A stretch of 64,000 bases of DNA from positions 1-64,000 of the forward strand of contig JAQBEH010000124.1 of the NCBI GenBank assembly GCA_032124015.1, written 5' to 3'. Under the pieces are notes generated by a model. That model was not told the DNA's origin and ran no database searches. It worked only from the letters and a program-made list of their open reading frames with translations. Source of the stretch: DASRJG01 sp032124015. GTDB taxonomy: Bacteria; Acidobacteriota; Polarisedimenticolia; Polarisedimenticolales; DASRJG01. Shown here piece after piece: positions 43,037 through 53,543 of the stretch. Positions within the stretch are counted from its first letter, which is position 1; each line of letters opens with the position of its first letter. Both the position numbers and the translations under genes were made by a program.

Positions 43037-43523
43037 CTTGTATTTTCCTGTTGACATGGGTCCGCACACCGGGGTAGGGTCTGCTTGCGTTCGGCACGGC
43101 TGTCTTGAATGGGGTTTTCGATGAAAGCGTCTTCGGGCGTTGCTCGCTCTCCCCGGCGGAGGGTCATCCCCAATCGACTCAACCCGCCAACATCCACTTT
43201 CCGGCCCGTCTTCAAACTGCGCCGGGAGGTCGGTCAATGTGTACCCACCCTGGTATCTCGACCCGTGCCTGGGAATCCCGATACCGGGGAGAGCGAACAG
43301 CGTCCGACGGAGTCTACACCCACAGTCCCACGATTCAGCCCCGGAAAAGTTGTCGTGAGTCCTCTTGATGACCTTTACGATCGCGCCGACTGAGCGTACA
43401 TAGTGGCCGGTCCCTGGGTTCTAGGGGGAGGCCAGGCGACCTCTTGGGGCCGCGAGGTGTCGGCGAACCGGGGGGTTAATCGTCGACATCGCGCGGCTCC
43501 GTTCTTCGCCCCCATCCCACCTG
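43037..43523. other. Unassigned 487-base intergenic region between rlmD-like and aroC genes
   Basis: No protein family was recognised in either strand. The region contains a pair of 12-base complementary arms (CGCTCTCCCCGG near 43146 and CCGGGGAGAGCG at 43284-43295) about 126 bases apart. A smaller hairpin arm pair GGTATC/GATACC lies inside. TTGACA and TAGGGT hexamers 18 bases apart point along the plus strand. Short frames of 70-95 codons overlap one another on the plus strand and look like noise. It also holds a 22-codon minus-strand frame (43421-43489) with GGAG upstream. A structured RNA or an rlmD leader is possible. Confidence 0.5.
43051..43080 (+). promoter_or_regulatory. Candidate plus-strand promoter inside the rlmD-aroC gap
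   Basis: A perfect TTGACA (43051-43056) and TAGGGT (43075-43080) are 18 bases apart. The promoter points away from rlmD into a region with no plus-strand protein gene, so it would drive a non-coding transcript. The -10 is a weak match. Confidence 0.35.
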
Positions 43524-44699
43524 TCAGTACTCGCCAAGACTCCGGACGAAGGCGTACAGGTTTGTCCGCGTCTCCCGCAACGAGTCACCACCGAACTTCT
43601 CGAGCATCGCGTCCGCAAGAACGAGCGCGGCCATGGCCTCGCCGACGACGCCCGCAGCCACGATAGGCACCGTGTCCGTACGCTCGACGCCGGCCACCGA
43701 CGGTTCCTTCGTGACGAGATCAACCGACGGAAGCGGCTCGGGGAGCGTCGCGAGCGGCTTGAGGTAGGCACGCAGGCGGACGACCTCGCCGTTGGTCATC
43801 CCCCCCTCGATGCCGCCGGCGCGGTTCGTGGGACGCGTGAACCGCCGTGCGGACTTGTCGTAACCGATCGGGTCATGGGCCTCACGGCCACCGCCCGCGG
43901 CAACGTCAACCCCGTCACCGATCGCCACTCCCTTCACCGCCTGGATCGATAGCATCGCCGCACCGAGCCGTGCGTCGAGTCTCTTGTCCCAGTGCACGTG
44001 GCTCCCGACCCCCGGGGGCATCCCGCGCGCAATCACTTCAAAACTGCCCCCGACCGAGTCCGCGCGACGCCGGGCCTCATCCACGGCCGCGATCATCGCG
44101 GCAACGGTCGCCGCGCCGGGAGACCGCATCGGCGCATCGTCGGGGAGCGCCAACAGAGCCTCGATGTCGTCACCTTCGTCATTCGGGGCCACGACCCCGC
44201 CCACCGCGACCGTGCGACTGGTCACCACGACGCCCAGCTCCGAAAGAAACGACTTTGCGAGCGCCCCTGCGGCGGTTCGCGCGGCCGTCTCCCGAGCGCT
44301 TGCGCGCTCGAGGATGTCGCGCGCATCGTGCGTCCCGAACTTCAGGGCGCCGGCGAGATCCGCGTGCCCCGGACGAGGTCGCGTCACGGCGCGTGCGGCG
44401 TCTTCGACCGGGCGCGAACCCTGGGGGTCCATCGCCTCTTTCCAGTTGGCAAAGTCGCGGTTCCGGATCAGCAGCGCGACCGGCGAACCGAGCGTCAGCC
44501 CGAACCGGACGCCGCCCAGGATCTCGACCTCGTCGGATTCGATCCTCATGCGACCGCCGCGGCCGTGGCCGCCCATGCGCCGCCTCAATTCGCGGTCGAT
44601 CGTCGCTTTGACGACCGGCACACCTGCGGGGAGCCCCTCGACGATCGTCGTCAACGCGGGTCCGTGTGACTCGCCAGCCGTGAGGAAACGGAGGGCCAT
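43524..44699 (-). CDS. aroC: Chorismate synthase AroC
   Basis: AroC converts EPSP to chorismate, the last shared step of aromatic amino-acid synthesis, using reduced FMN. The 391-residue protein has MALRFLTAGESHGPALTTIVEGLPAG, RRMGGHGRGGRMRIESDEVEILGGVRFGLTLGSPVA, NRDFANWKE, RPRPGHADLAGALKFG with the key His, RASARETAARTAAGALAK, and GGIEGGMTNGE near the C-terminus. Length and order are standard. It is divergent from nnrD/E, with 51 bases between starts. Confidence 0.97.
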   Translation of the reverse strand: MALRFLTAGESHGPALTTIVEGLPAGVPVVKATIDRELRRRMGGHGRGGRMRIESDEVEILGGVRFGLTLGSPVALLIRNRDFANWKEAMDPQGSRPVEDAARAVTRPRPGHADLAGALKFGTHDARDILERASARETAARTAAGALAKSFLSELGVVVTSRTVAVGGVVAPNDEGDDIEALLALPDDAPMRSPGAATVAAMIAAVDEARRRADSVGGSFEVIARGMPPGVGSHVHWDKRLDARLGAAMLSIQAVKGVAIGDGVDVAAGGGREAHDPIGYDKSARRFTRPTNRAGGIEGGMTNGEVVRLRAYLKPLATLPEPLPSVDLVTKEPSVAGVERTDTVPIVAAGVVGEAMAALVLADAMLEKFGGDSLRETRTNLYAFVRSLGEY

Positions 44700-44750
44700 G
44701 GGACCGCGAAGGTAGCAGAAGACCGGCCGTCGTCCTATCGTCCCGTCGTC

Positions 44751-46346
44751 ATGGAGATCCTGACGGCCGAAAAAATGAGGCGGGTCGATGCCCGGGCGAT
44801 CGGGGAACACGGGATCCCCGGTCTCGTCCTGATGGAATCGGCCGGACGCGGTGTCGCGGAGGCGCTCGCCGAAGAGATTCCGGACCTGGTGTCCCGGCAG
44901 GTCGTTGTTTTCTGCGGCAAGGGGAACAACGGCGGCGACGGGCTGGTCGCCTCCCGGTATCTGAGGCGTCTGGGCGCTTCGGTGCGTGTCCTCCTGCTGG
45001 CACGAGGCGCCGACCTCGTGGGGGATGCGGCGGCCAGCCTGGCCCGCGCCCGAGAGGAAGGGCTCGGGGTCGAGGAGTTTGGAGGCGAAGGGGCCTGGCC
45101 ACCAACCCCTCTCGACCTCGACCGGGAGACGATCGTGGTCGATGCCCTTCTCGGCACCGGTGTCACCGGCGGGGCTCGCGGACTCATCGCACGGGCGATC
45201 GATACGATCAACGCCTCCCCTGCCACCATCGTCGCGATCGATCTACCCTCGGGGGCCGATGCAGATTCCGGGAGGCTCGCCGGTCCCACCGTACGCGCCC
45301 ATCGGACGTTGACTCTCTGCCGCCCCAAGCCCTGCCTCGTTCTGGAGCCGGCCGCGTCTCACGCGGGACCTTGGCGCGTCCTCGACATCGGCATTCCCGA
45401 AGAGGCGGTCGCCACGGAGGGCGCCGACCTCGATTGGCTCGACGCCGACGCCGCGACGCGCCTCATGCCGCTCCGCCCACGCGACGCGCACAAGGGGACG
45501 ATGGGGCACCTGCTCGCTGTGGCGGGGTCGCGCGGGAAGTCCGGCGCCGCCGTGATCCTCGCGCGCGCCGCGCTCCGGTCCGGGGTCGGCCTCGTCACCG
45601 TTGCAACGCCCCGCGGCATCCAGCCGATCGTCGCCGCCGCGCAATCCGAGATCATGACGGAGCCCCTCGTGGAGACCCGAACCGGCGGGCTGGGCCTCGC
45701 CGCCGCGGTCACCGCGCTCGATCTGCTCGCAACGCGCGACGCGCTGGCGCTCGGCCCTGGGCTGGGGACCGAGAGCGGAACGCGGGCTGTTGTGATCGCG
45801 GTGCTCGGGAGGCGAGCCGTCCCCGCGGTGCTGGATGCCGACGGTCTCAACGCGTTTGGCGCCGATCGGCGTCCCCATGTCGGCCTGCGCGCAGGACACC
45901 AACCGTTGGTGCTCACCCCGCACCCCGGCGAAGCCGCTCGCCTTCTCGGGACGAGCGTTGCCGCCGTCCAATCCGACCGCCTGCATAGCGCACGGAGCTT
46001 GGCGCGAGAAACCGCGTCGGTCGTCGTGCTCAAGGGGCGATACAGCGTCGTCGCCCAAACCGACGGCCACGCATCGTTCAACGCCAGCGGCAACGCCGGG
46101 ATGGCGAGCGGCGGGATGGGCGACGCCTTGACCGGAATCGTGGGGGCGCTTCTGGCGAGGGGACTTTCGGGGTTCGACGCGGCGCGTTTGGGGACGTACG
46201 TTCATGGTGCCGCGGGGGACCTCGTGGCGGCGCGCTCCGGGGAAGACGGCCTGATCGCCGGCGACCTGATCGATGCGCTGCCTGACGCGTGGCGGGCGTT
46301 GGTGGAGCTTCGGGGAGGGGCGCGACGGTGGACACACGGGGCATAA
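44751..46346 (+). CDS. nnrD: Bifunctional NAD(P)H-hydrate epimerase / ADP-dependent dehydratase (NnrE-NnrD)
   Basis: This enzyme repairs damaged NAD(P)HX. The 531-residue protein has an N-terminal YjeF_N epimerase domain (MRRVDARAIGEHGIPGLVLMESAGRG, FCGKGNNGGDGLVASRYL) and, from about residue 235, a ribokinase-like dehydratase domain (GHLLAVAGSRGKSGAAVILARAALRSGVGLVTVATP, LTPHPGEAARLLG, VLKGRYSVV, and GNAGMASGGMGDALTGIVGALLARG). The fused form is common. The 3' end overlaps the tsaE start by 19 bases, a frequent bacterial pairing. Confidence 0.96.
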   Translation: MEILTAEKMRRVDARAIGEHGIPGLVLMESAGRGVAEALAEEIPDLVSRQVVVFCGKGNNGGDGLVASRYLRRLGASVRVLLLARGADLVGDAAASLARAREEGLGVEEFGGEGAWPPTPLDLDRETIVVDALLGTGVTGGARGLIARAIDTINASPATIVAIDLPSGADADSGRLAGPTVRAHRTLTLCRPKPCLVLEPAASHAGPWRVLDIGIPEEAVATEGADLDWLDADAATRLMPLRPRDAHKGTMGHLLAVAGSRGKSGAAVILARAALRSGVGLVTVATPRGIQPIVAAAQSEIMTEPLVETRTGGLGLAAAVTALDLLATRDALALGPGLGTESGTRAVVIAVLGRRAVPAVLDADGLNAFGADRRPHVGLRAGHQPLVLTPHPGEAARLLGTSVAAVQSDRLHSARSLARETASVVVLKGRYSVVAQTDGHASFNASGNAGMASGGMGDALTGIVGALLARGLSGFDAARLGTYVHGAAGDLVAARSGEDGLIAGDLIDALPDAWRALVELRGGARRWTHGA

Positions 46347-46855
46347 AGGTCAAGGCCAACAGTGCGGCAACGCCGGGTGCGGCGGCCTCCCCTGGCCCGC
46401 GGACGGTCTTTTCGTTGAGTGAAGAGGAAACGGTCGACCTCGGCCGCGGGCTCGGCCGTGCGCTCAAAGGCGGGGAACTTCTTCTGCTCCAAGGCGACCT
46501 CGGATACGGAAAGACGGTGTTTGTTCGCGGGGTCGCCTCGGCGCTGGGCATTCTCCCGGAGGAGGTTTCCTCCCCCTCGTACACCCTCGTACACGAGTAC
46601 AAGGGCGGGCGCGTTCCCCTCTTCCACCTCGATTTGTATCGGCTCGACACCCCGGAGGAGGAGGTCGGGGCGCTCGGCATCGAGGACATTCTTTCAGCGG
46701 GAGGAGTGGTTCTCGTCGAGTGGGGTGAGAAGCTACCGCCGTTTCTCCGACGCGGGGCAACGACCATCCGATTTCACGACGTCGGGGAGGGCTCGCGGCG
46801 AATCGAGATTCTCGCGGAGTCGGCGACTCCGGCCAAGCCGCGCGGAGACGCCTAG
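46328..46855 (+). CDS. tsaE: tRNA t6A biosynthesis ATPase TsaE
   Basis: TsaE drives turnover of the TsaBD complex that makes threonylcarbamoyl-adenosine at tRNA position 37. The 175-residue protein has LLLLQGDLGYGKTVFVRGVASALG (P-loop), VSSPSYTLVHEYKGG and PLFHLDLYRLD, then ILSAGGVVLVEWGEKL. The P-loop reads GDLGYGKT where GDLGAGKT is usual; the change is at a variable P-loop position. The start is set at GTG 46328 with GGGGAGGGG upstream; it adds about 30 non-conserved residues before the family core. Confidence 0.93.
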   Translation: MDTRGIKVKANSAATPGAAASPGPRTVFSLSEEETVDLGRGLGRALKGGELLLLQGDLGYGKTVFVRGVASALGILPEEVSSPSYTLVHEYKGGRVPLFHLDLYRLDTPEEEVGALGIEDILSAGGVVLVEWGEKLPPFLRRGATTIRFHDVGEGSRRIEILAESATPAKPRGDA

Positions 46856-46879
46856 CCCCAAACGTGGTCGGCGAGCGCT

Positions 46880-48343
46880 TCAGTCCAGTCGGTAGTTCGG
46901 GGCTTCTTTCGTGATGATCACGTCGTGCGCATGAGACTCGCGCAGTCCCGCCGCCGTAATTCGAACGAACCGGGCGTCGCGCCGCAGGGACTCGACATCG
47001 CGGCACCCGGTATACCCCATTCCCGCACGCAGGCCGCCGACCAACTGGCCGATGAGGGCGGACAGGGGCCCCTTGTAGGGCACGCGCCCCTCGATGCCCT
47101 CGGGGACGAGCTTCCGTTCGTCGAATTCGTCTTGGAAATACCGGTCCGACGAGCCGCGTTTCATCGCGCCCAGACTTCCCATCCCACGGTATTCCTTGAA
47201 CGTCCGACCTTGATAAAGAACAGTCTCGCCGGGCGACTCCTCGGTTCCGGCAAAGAGGCTTCCGATCATCACCGCGTTGGCTCCCGCGGCCAGGGCTTTG
47301 ACGACGTCCCCCGAGAACTTGATCCCACCGTCGGCGATCAAGGGCACGCCGGCGGCATCGCACAGCGGAGCGGCCGCCCCGATCGCGGTAATTTGCGGCA
47401 CCCCCGCCCCCGTGACGATTCGCGTGGTGCAGATGCTGCCGGGGCCGACACCGACCTTCACGGCATCGACACCGCGCTCGATGAGGGCCTTCGCCCCCGC
47501 CTCGGTCGCGACGTTGCCCCCGACAAGCTGGAGATCGGGGTACTTCTCGCGCAGCGCGCCGATGATCTGGAGCACGCCTTCGCTGTGTCCGTGCGCGGTG
47601 TCGACGACCAGGAGGTCGACACGCGCGTCCACGAGAGCCGCCGCCCTTTCGAGCGTGTCCTTCGCGATGCCGAGCGCGGCACCGACACGGAGGCGTCCCA
47701 GCTCGTCCTTGCAGGCGAACGGGTATTTGATCTGCTTTTGGATGTCTTTGACCGTGATGAGTCCGACCACGCGGAACTGGGCGTCGACGACGGGGAGCTT
47801 CTCGATACGGTGCTTGTGCAACAGTTCCTTCGCCTGCTCGAGCGTCGTCCCCTTCGGCACCGTGACCAGGTTCTCGGAAGTCATCAGCTCGCGAATCGGG
47901 AGATCTTCTTGGGTGCAAAAACGGAGGTCGCGGTTGGTCAGGATGCCGACGAGTTTGCCCGCCTTGTCGACGACAGGTAGCCCCGAAATCCGATACCGGT
48001 TCATCGCCTCTAGGGCCTCGTAGACCTTCTGATCCGGTGTCATCGTGACCGGGTCCACGATCATCCCGGACTCGGAGCGCTTGACCTTGTCGATCTCGCC
48101 GGCCTGTTCGGCGATGGGTAGGTTCTTGTGGATGATCCCGATCCCGCCTTCTTGCGCGAGCGCCACGGCAAGCCGCGACTCGGTGACGGTGTCCATCGCC
48201 GAGGAGACGAGAGGAATGTTGAGCGTGATCTTCCGCGTCAGGCGGGTCTTGGTATCGACGTGGGCCGGGAGAATGCGCGAGTGCGCTGGAACGAGCAGGA
48301 CATCGTCAAAGGTGAGGGCCTCGGGGACCGGGAATTCCAGCAT
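46880..48343 (-). CDS. guaB: Inosine-5'-monophosphate dehydrogenase GuaB
   Basis: GuaB oxidises IMP to XMP, the committed step to guanine nucleotides. The 487-residue protein has ALTFDDVLLVPAHSRILP, two CBS domains at about 95-205 (VYEALEAMNRYRISGLPVVD, TLEQAKELLHKHRIEKLPVVD), the catalytic loop KVGVGPGSICTTRIVTGAGVPQ, LIADGGIKFSGDVVKALAAGANAVMIGS, and RYFQDEFDERKLVPEGIEGRVPYKG. ATG at 48343 has GGAGG 6 bases upstream. It converges on tsaE across 24 bases. With the PNP gene it makes two purine enzymes in the window, but far apart. Confidence 0.98.
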   Translation of the reverse strand: MLEFPVPEALTFDDVLLVPAHSRILPAHVDTKTRLTRKITLNIPLVSSAMDTVTESRLAVALAQEGGIGIIHKNLPIAEQAGEIDKVKRSESGMIVDPVTMTPDQKVYEALEAMNRYRISGLPVVDKAGKLVGILTNRDLRFCTQEDLPIRELMTSENLVTVPKGTTLEQAKELLHKHRIEKLPVVDAQFRVVGLITVKDIQKQIKYPFACKDELGRLRVGAALGIAKDTLERAAALVDARVDLLVVDTAHGHSEGVLQIIGALREKYPDLQLVGGNVATEAGAKALIERGVDAVKVGVGPGSICTTRIVTGAGVPQITAIGAAAPLCDAAGVPLIADGGIKFSGDVVKALAAGANAVMIGSLFAGTEESPGETVLYQGRTFKEYRGMGSLGAMKRGSSDRYFQDEFDERKLVPEGIEGRVPYKGPLSALIGQLVGGLRAGMGYTGCRDVESLRRDARFVRITAAGLRESHAHDVIITKEAPNYRLD

Positions 48344-48396
48344 CGAACCTCCGCGTTCCCGGGCCATTCTAGCAGGGCGCCAAAACGCGGAGGCGA

Positions 48397-49350
48397 TCAG
48401 GCTCGCTTCGCCCCGCAACCGGGGCAGAATTTGGCGCCTTCCGGAACCTTGCCGCCACAGTTCGTGCAAAACGTGCCGGTCCCGCCTGCCGCCGCCCCTC
48501 CCGAAGCGGGCGCCATCGAATCCTTGATCATCCCGGCGACGGTCATGCCGATACCCGCGCCCACGCCGAGGCCGATTCCGGCGGAGGCACCGCCGTCGCC
48601 CGAGGGATTTTTCGCCGCATCCCCCATGGCCTGCGCAGCCTTGAACTTGAGATACGTGTTCTGATCGCCAACGGCCGCCATTCCGCTGCGCTCGTCGATG
48701 ACTTTCTGGACCTCTTCCGGCGGGGTGATCGCTCCCACGAAGAAATCGGTCATCTCGAGACCGTACTTGGAGAAATCCCCGGCGACGCGGCCTTTCAGAG
48801 CCTCTGCCATCTCGTCATAGTGCTGCGGCAGATCGAAGATCGTCTTGAGCGTCGTGCCGAGCACGTCGTTGAGCCGGGCGACGATCACATCCCTGAGATA
48901 ACCCTCAATGGCGTCGGTCGTGTATCGCCCCTGGCTGCCGACGATCTGATTCACGAAAAGTTGCGGCTCGGTGACGCGGACCGCGAAGTTGCCGTTGGCG
49001 CGAAGGCGAACCATCGCCAGTTCGGCATCCCGGAACACGACGGGTTCGCGCGTTCCCCACTTCATCCCCGTGAAGACCTTCTTCGCGACGTAGTAGACAT
49101 CGGCGCGGAACGGCGAGCTCCCGCCGAACGGGAGACCGATGAGGCGTGTGAGGAGCGGGATGTTCCCCGTCGTGAGGGTGTGGCGTCCCGCGGCGAACGT
49201 ATCCAGTGCCTTGCCGTCGCGAAAGAACACCGCCCACTGATTCTCGGAAACGACGAGTTGCGCGCCGAGCTTGATCTCTCCGCCGGCGGAAAAACGCCAC
49301 ACCATTTCTCGTCCGGAATCGTCCTTCCACTCGATGACTTCGATGGCCAT
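48397..49350 (-). CDS. SPFH-domain protein with C-terminal zinc ribbon (YdjI-like)
   Basis: The 317-residue protein matches the 'virion core protein' YdjI type of SPFH proteins: MAIEVIEWKDDSGREMVWRF, ELKLGAQL-like EIKLGAQLVVSENQWAVFFRDGKALDTFAAGRHTL, and a long middle with VRLRANGNFAVRVTEPQLFVNQIVG. A glycine/alanine-rich helix (GASAGIGLGVGAGIGMTVAGM) precedes a CTNCGGKVPEGAKFCPGCGAK zinc ribbon. Relatives in Bacillus lie in a PspA-containing operon and respond to membrane stress; that role is inferred here. It follows an unknown 167-residue partner by 23 bases and that gene follows secA. Confidence 0.88.
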   Translation of the reverse strand: MAIEVIEWKDDSGREMVWRFSAGGEIKLGAQLVVSENQWAVFFRDGKALDTFAAGRHTLTTGNIPLLTRLIGLPFGGSSPFRADVYYVAKKVFTGMKWGTREPVVFRDAELAMVRLRANGNFAVRVTEPQLFVNQIVGSQGRYTTDAIEGYLRDVIVARLNDVLGTTLKTIFDLPQHYDEMAEALKGRVAGDFSKYGLEMTDFFVGAITPPEEVQKVIDERSGMAAVGDQNTYLKFKAAQAMGDAAKNPSGDGGASAGIGLGVGAGIGMTVAGMIKDSMAPASGGAAAGGTGTFCTNCGGKVPEGAKFCPGCGAKRA

Positions 49351-49373
49351 GGGTCGTCCTCCCGAGGGTCGAT

Positions 49374-49877
49374 TTAGGTCGTGGGCTTTTCAAGGATCTC
49401 GCGTCGGCGCGCGATCCTGAGGTCGAGTTGCTCCGCGGTATTCGTAAGAGCAACGAGCGTGGAACCGCCCGGGGCCGCCTCCGAGATCGAGCGAAGGGCG
49501 TCGGACAAAGCGACGACGTCCGTCACGAGGGCGGCATCGTAGTCGCAGATTTGATCGAGTTCGGCCTCTCGGATCTTTAGTTGATCGAACACCCCGCTGA
49601 ATCCGTAGTCCGCGTAACGAAGCGACGACGTTGACTTCTGGAGGATGCGGTCGAGGCGCCCGATCGCGTCGAGCGTGTTGAGCTGTCCGGCATCGGTCGC
49701 CGTGTTTCTTAAGGCCGTCAAGCCCGCCCGCCCCTCGTCGAGCCGCCCCGCGAGGAACTCCCGAATGCGGCGGTCGGTCTCACGCCGCCCCTCGCGCTCT
49801 CGGTAACCGGCGACGCCCGGAATGTAGCTCGCAATCTTTTCGAGGAAGTTCTTCTCGGACACCGGCACCGTCATCAC
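49374..49877 (-). CDS. Unknown helical protein paired with the SPFH protein
   Basis: The 167-residue product is soluble and predicted to be mostly alpha-helical: NFLEKIASYIPGVAGYREREGRRETDRRIREFLAGRL at the start, then long helices rich in Leu/Asp/Arg (TLDAIGRLDRILQKSTSSLRYADYGFSGVFDQ and IREAELDQICDYD). I do not recognise it, although the opening resembles small proteins that accompany YdjI-like SPFH proteins. It lies between secA (47 bases upstream) and the SPFH gene (23 bases downstream), all on the minus strand. Two adjacent ATGs (49877, 49874) are possible starts, with GGGAAGGGGA upstream. Confidence 0.72.
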   Translation of the reverse strand: MMTVPVSEKNFLEKIASYIPGVAGYREREGRRETDRRIREFLAGRLDEGRAGLTALRNTATDAGQLNTLDAIGRLDRILQKSTSSLRYADYGFSGVFDQLKIREAELDQICDYDAALVTDVVALSDALRSISEAAPGGSTLVALTNTAEQLDLRIARRREILEKPTT

Positions 49878-49924
49878 GTCCCCTTCCCGGCCGCGGTGGC
49901 CTCACGCTGGAGTACGCACGCCGC

Positions 49925-52660
<2,736 letters not shown>

Positions 52661-52674
52661 GTGAACTTACTCTA

Positions 52675-53259
52675 TCAGACGGCCTCATCCGGCCCGAAGA
52701 CGGCCGGACGGACGATCCGTCGATGAAAAAGGGGAAACGCGAGAGGCACCGACAGGCGAAGCACGAGAAGATCGATCTTCGCAACCAGGCGGCCCAGCCC
52801 GGCTTTCCGCGCGGCGACGCCGGCCGCCGCCCAGAACAGGTCGTGCCACGCCAGGAACTGCGCGTACGTTCGCGCCGGACGGGGCTCGAGCGAACGCCAG
52901 ACCCCGCGGCGCCGTAACGCCGTGACACGCGCGAGGACATCCCCGTGGGCGAGAAGCGGATCCAGGGTGTTGCTTCCGTCGCCGCGCGTGCGCAGGCCGG
53001 CCCGCCCGTCGCGCGAGACCGCTCGTCCCAGGCAACGATGAACGACCCAGTAATCGCTCTGCCGGTAGAGGAGAAGATCACCCCGCCCCGGTGCCGTCGC
53101 CAAAGGAACCGCGAGGACCGCGTCCCCGCCTCGCAGGTGCGGGACCATGCTCGTGTCACCTTGTGTGACGACGACGATCGCCGACCCGTGGGTGGACAGC
53201 ACCAGGTGGAGGGCTTGGTCGCGCAACACGCCACTTGGCTGGGATGGAACAACCGGCAT
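52675..53259 (-). CDS. S24/S26-type signal peptidase-like protein (Ser/His type)
   Basis: The 194-residue protein has the S26 boxes in order: TQGDTSMVPHLRGGDAVLAV with catalytic-type Ser37, GRGDLLLYRQSDYWVVHRCLGR with His74 where bacterial leader peptidases have Lys, and TRGDGSNTLDP with Asp residues 94 and 100. The His-containing form resembles SipW/ER-type signal peptidases. Yet there is no N-terminal transmembrane anchor; only moderately hydrophobic helices occur after residue 130. Such proteins appear near surface-polymer export systems, and its substrate is unknown. ATG at 53259 has no clear ribosome site; GTG at 53229 is an alternative start. It lies 14 bases upstream of secA. Confidence 0.78.
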   Translation of the reverse strand: MPVVPSQPSGVLRDQALHLVLSTHGSAIVVVTQGDTSMVPHLRGGDAVLAVPLATAPGRGDLLLYRQSDYWVVHRCLGRAVSRDGRAGLRTRGDGSNTLDPLLAHGDVLARVTALRRRGVWRSLEPRPARTYAQFLAWHDLFWAAAGVAARKAGLGRLVAKIDLLVLRLSVPLAFPLFHRRIVRPAVFGPDEAV

Positions 53260-53275
53260 GTCGAGGTGGGTCTAG

Positions 53276-53336
53276 TAAAAACTTGACCTCTCCCGGGCCT
53301 GCGGGGGGGGCGTTTCCATCAGGCCCGGAAGAGGTC
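53276..53336 (-). terminator. Strong intrinsic terminator, minus strand
   Basis: Arms at 53285-53301 and 53320-53336 form a 17-bp stem. In minus-strand RNA the only non-Watson-Crick pair is one G-U wobble; in plus-strand RNA it would be a C-A mismatch. The loop has 18 bases, including eight consecutive C. The stem is followed on the minus strand by AAG and TTTTT (53281-53277). It lies about 208 bases past the acyl-CoA dehydrogenase stop and 17 bases before the S26-like start, insulating secA and the peptidase gene from read-through. Confidence 0.85.
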
Positions 53337-53543
53337 TAACACTGACCAGGAGGAGGTCATGTGACACGAAGTATGTAAAGCAACCGGGATGCCAATCGGC
53401 GCTACGGAGAGAATCGCCCCGCTTTTCGTGACTTTCCCGAAACGCCTCGGCGAAACGACGCTCGGGAGGCCGTTTCACGGACGTCAGGCTGACGTGGGAT
53501 GACCATCGGGGCGCCGGAATGGCACCACGCGTCACGTCGGGGT

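Noticed and set aside
43146..43295. Glycine or c-di-GMP riboswitch
   Set aside because: GGGGAGAGCGAGCAACGCC superficially recalls a glycine aptamer, but the conserved core elements are not in place and the next gene is an rRNA methyltransferase.
43105..43393. Three overlapping plus-strand frames of 72-94 codons
   Set aside because: They overlap each other in all frames, start with TTG/ATG without ribosome sites, and resemble no family; a structured non-coding region explains the openness equally well.
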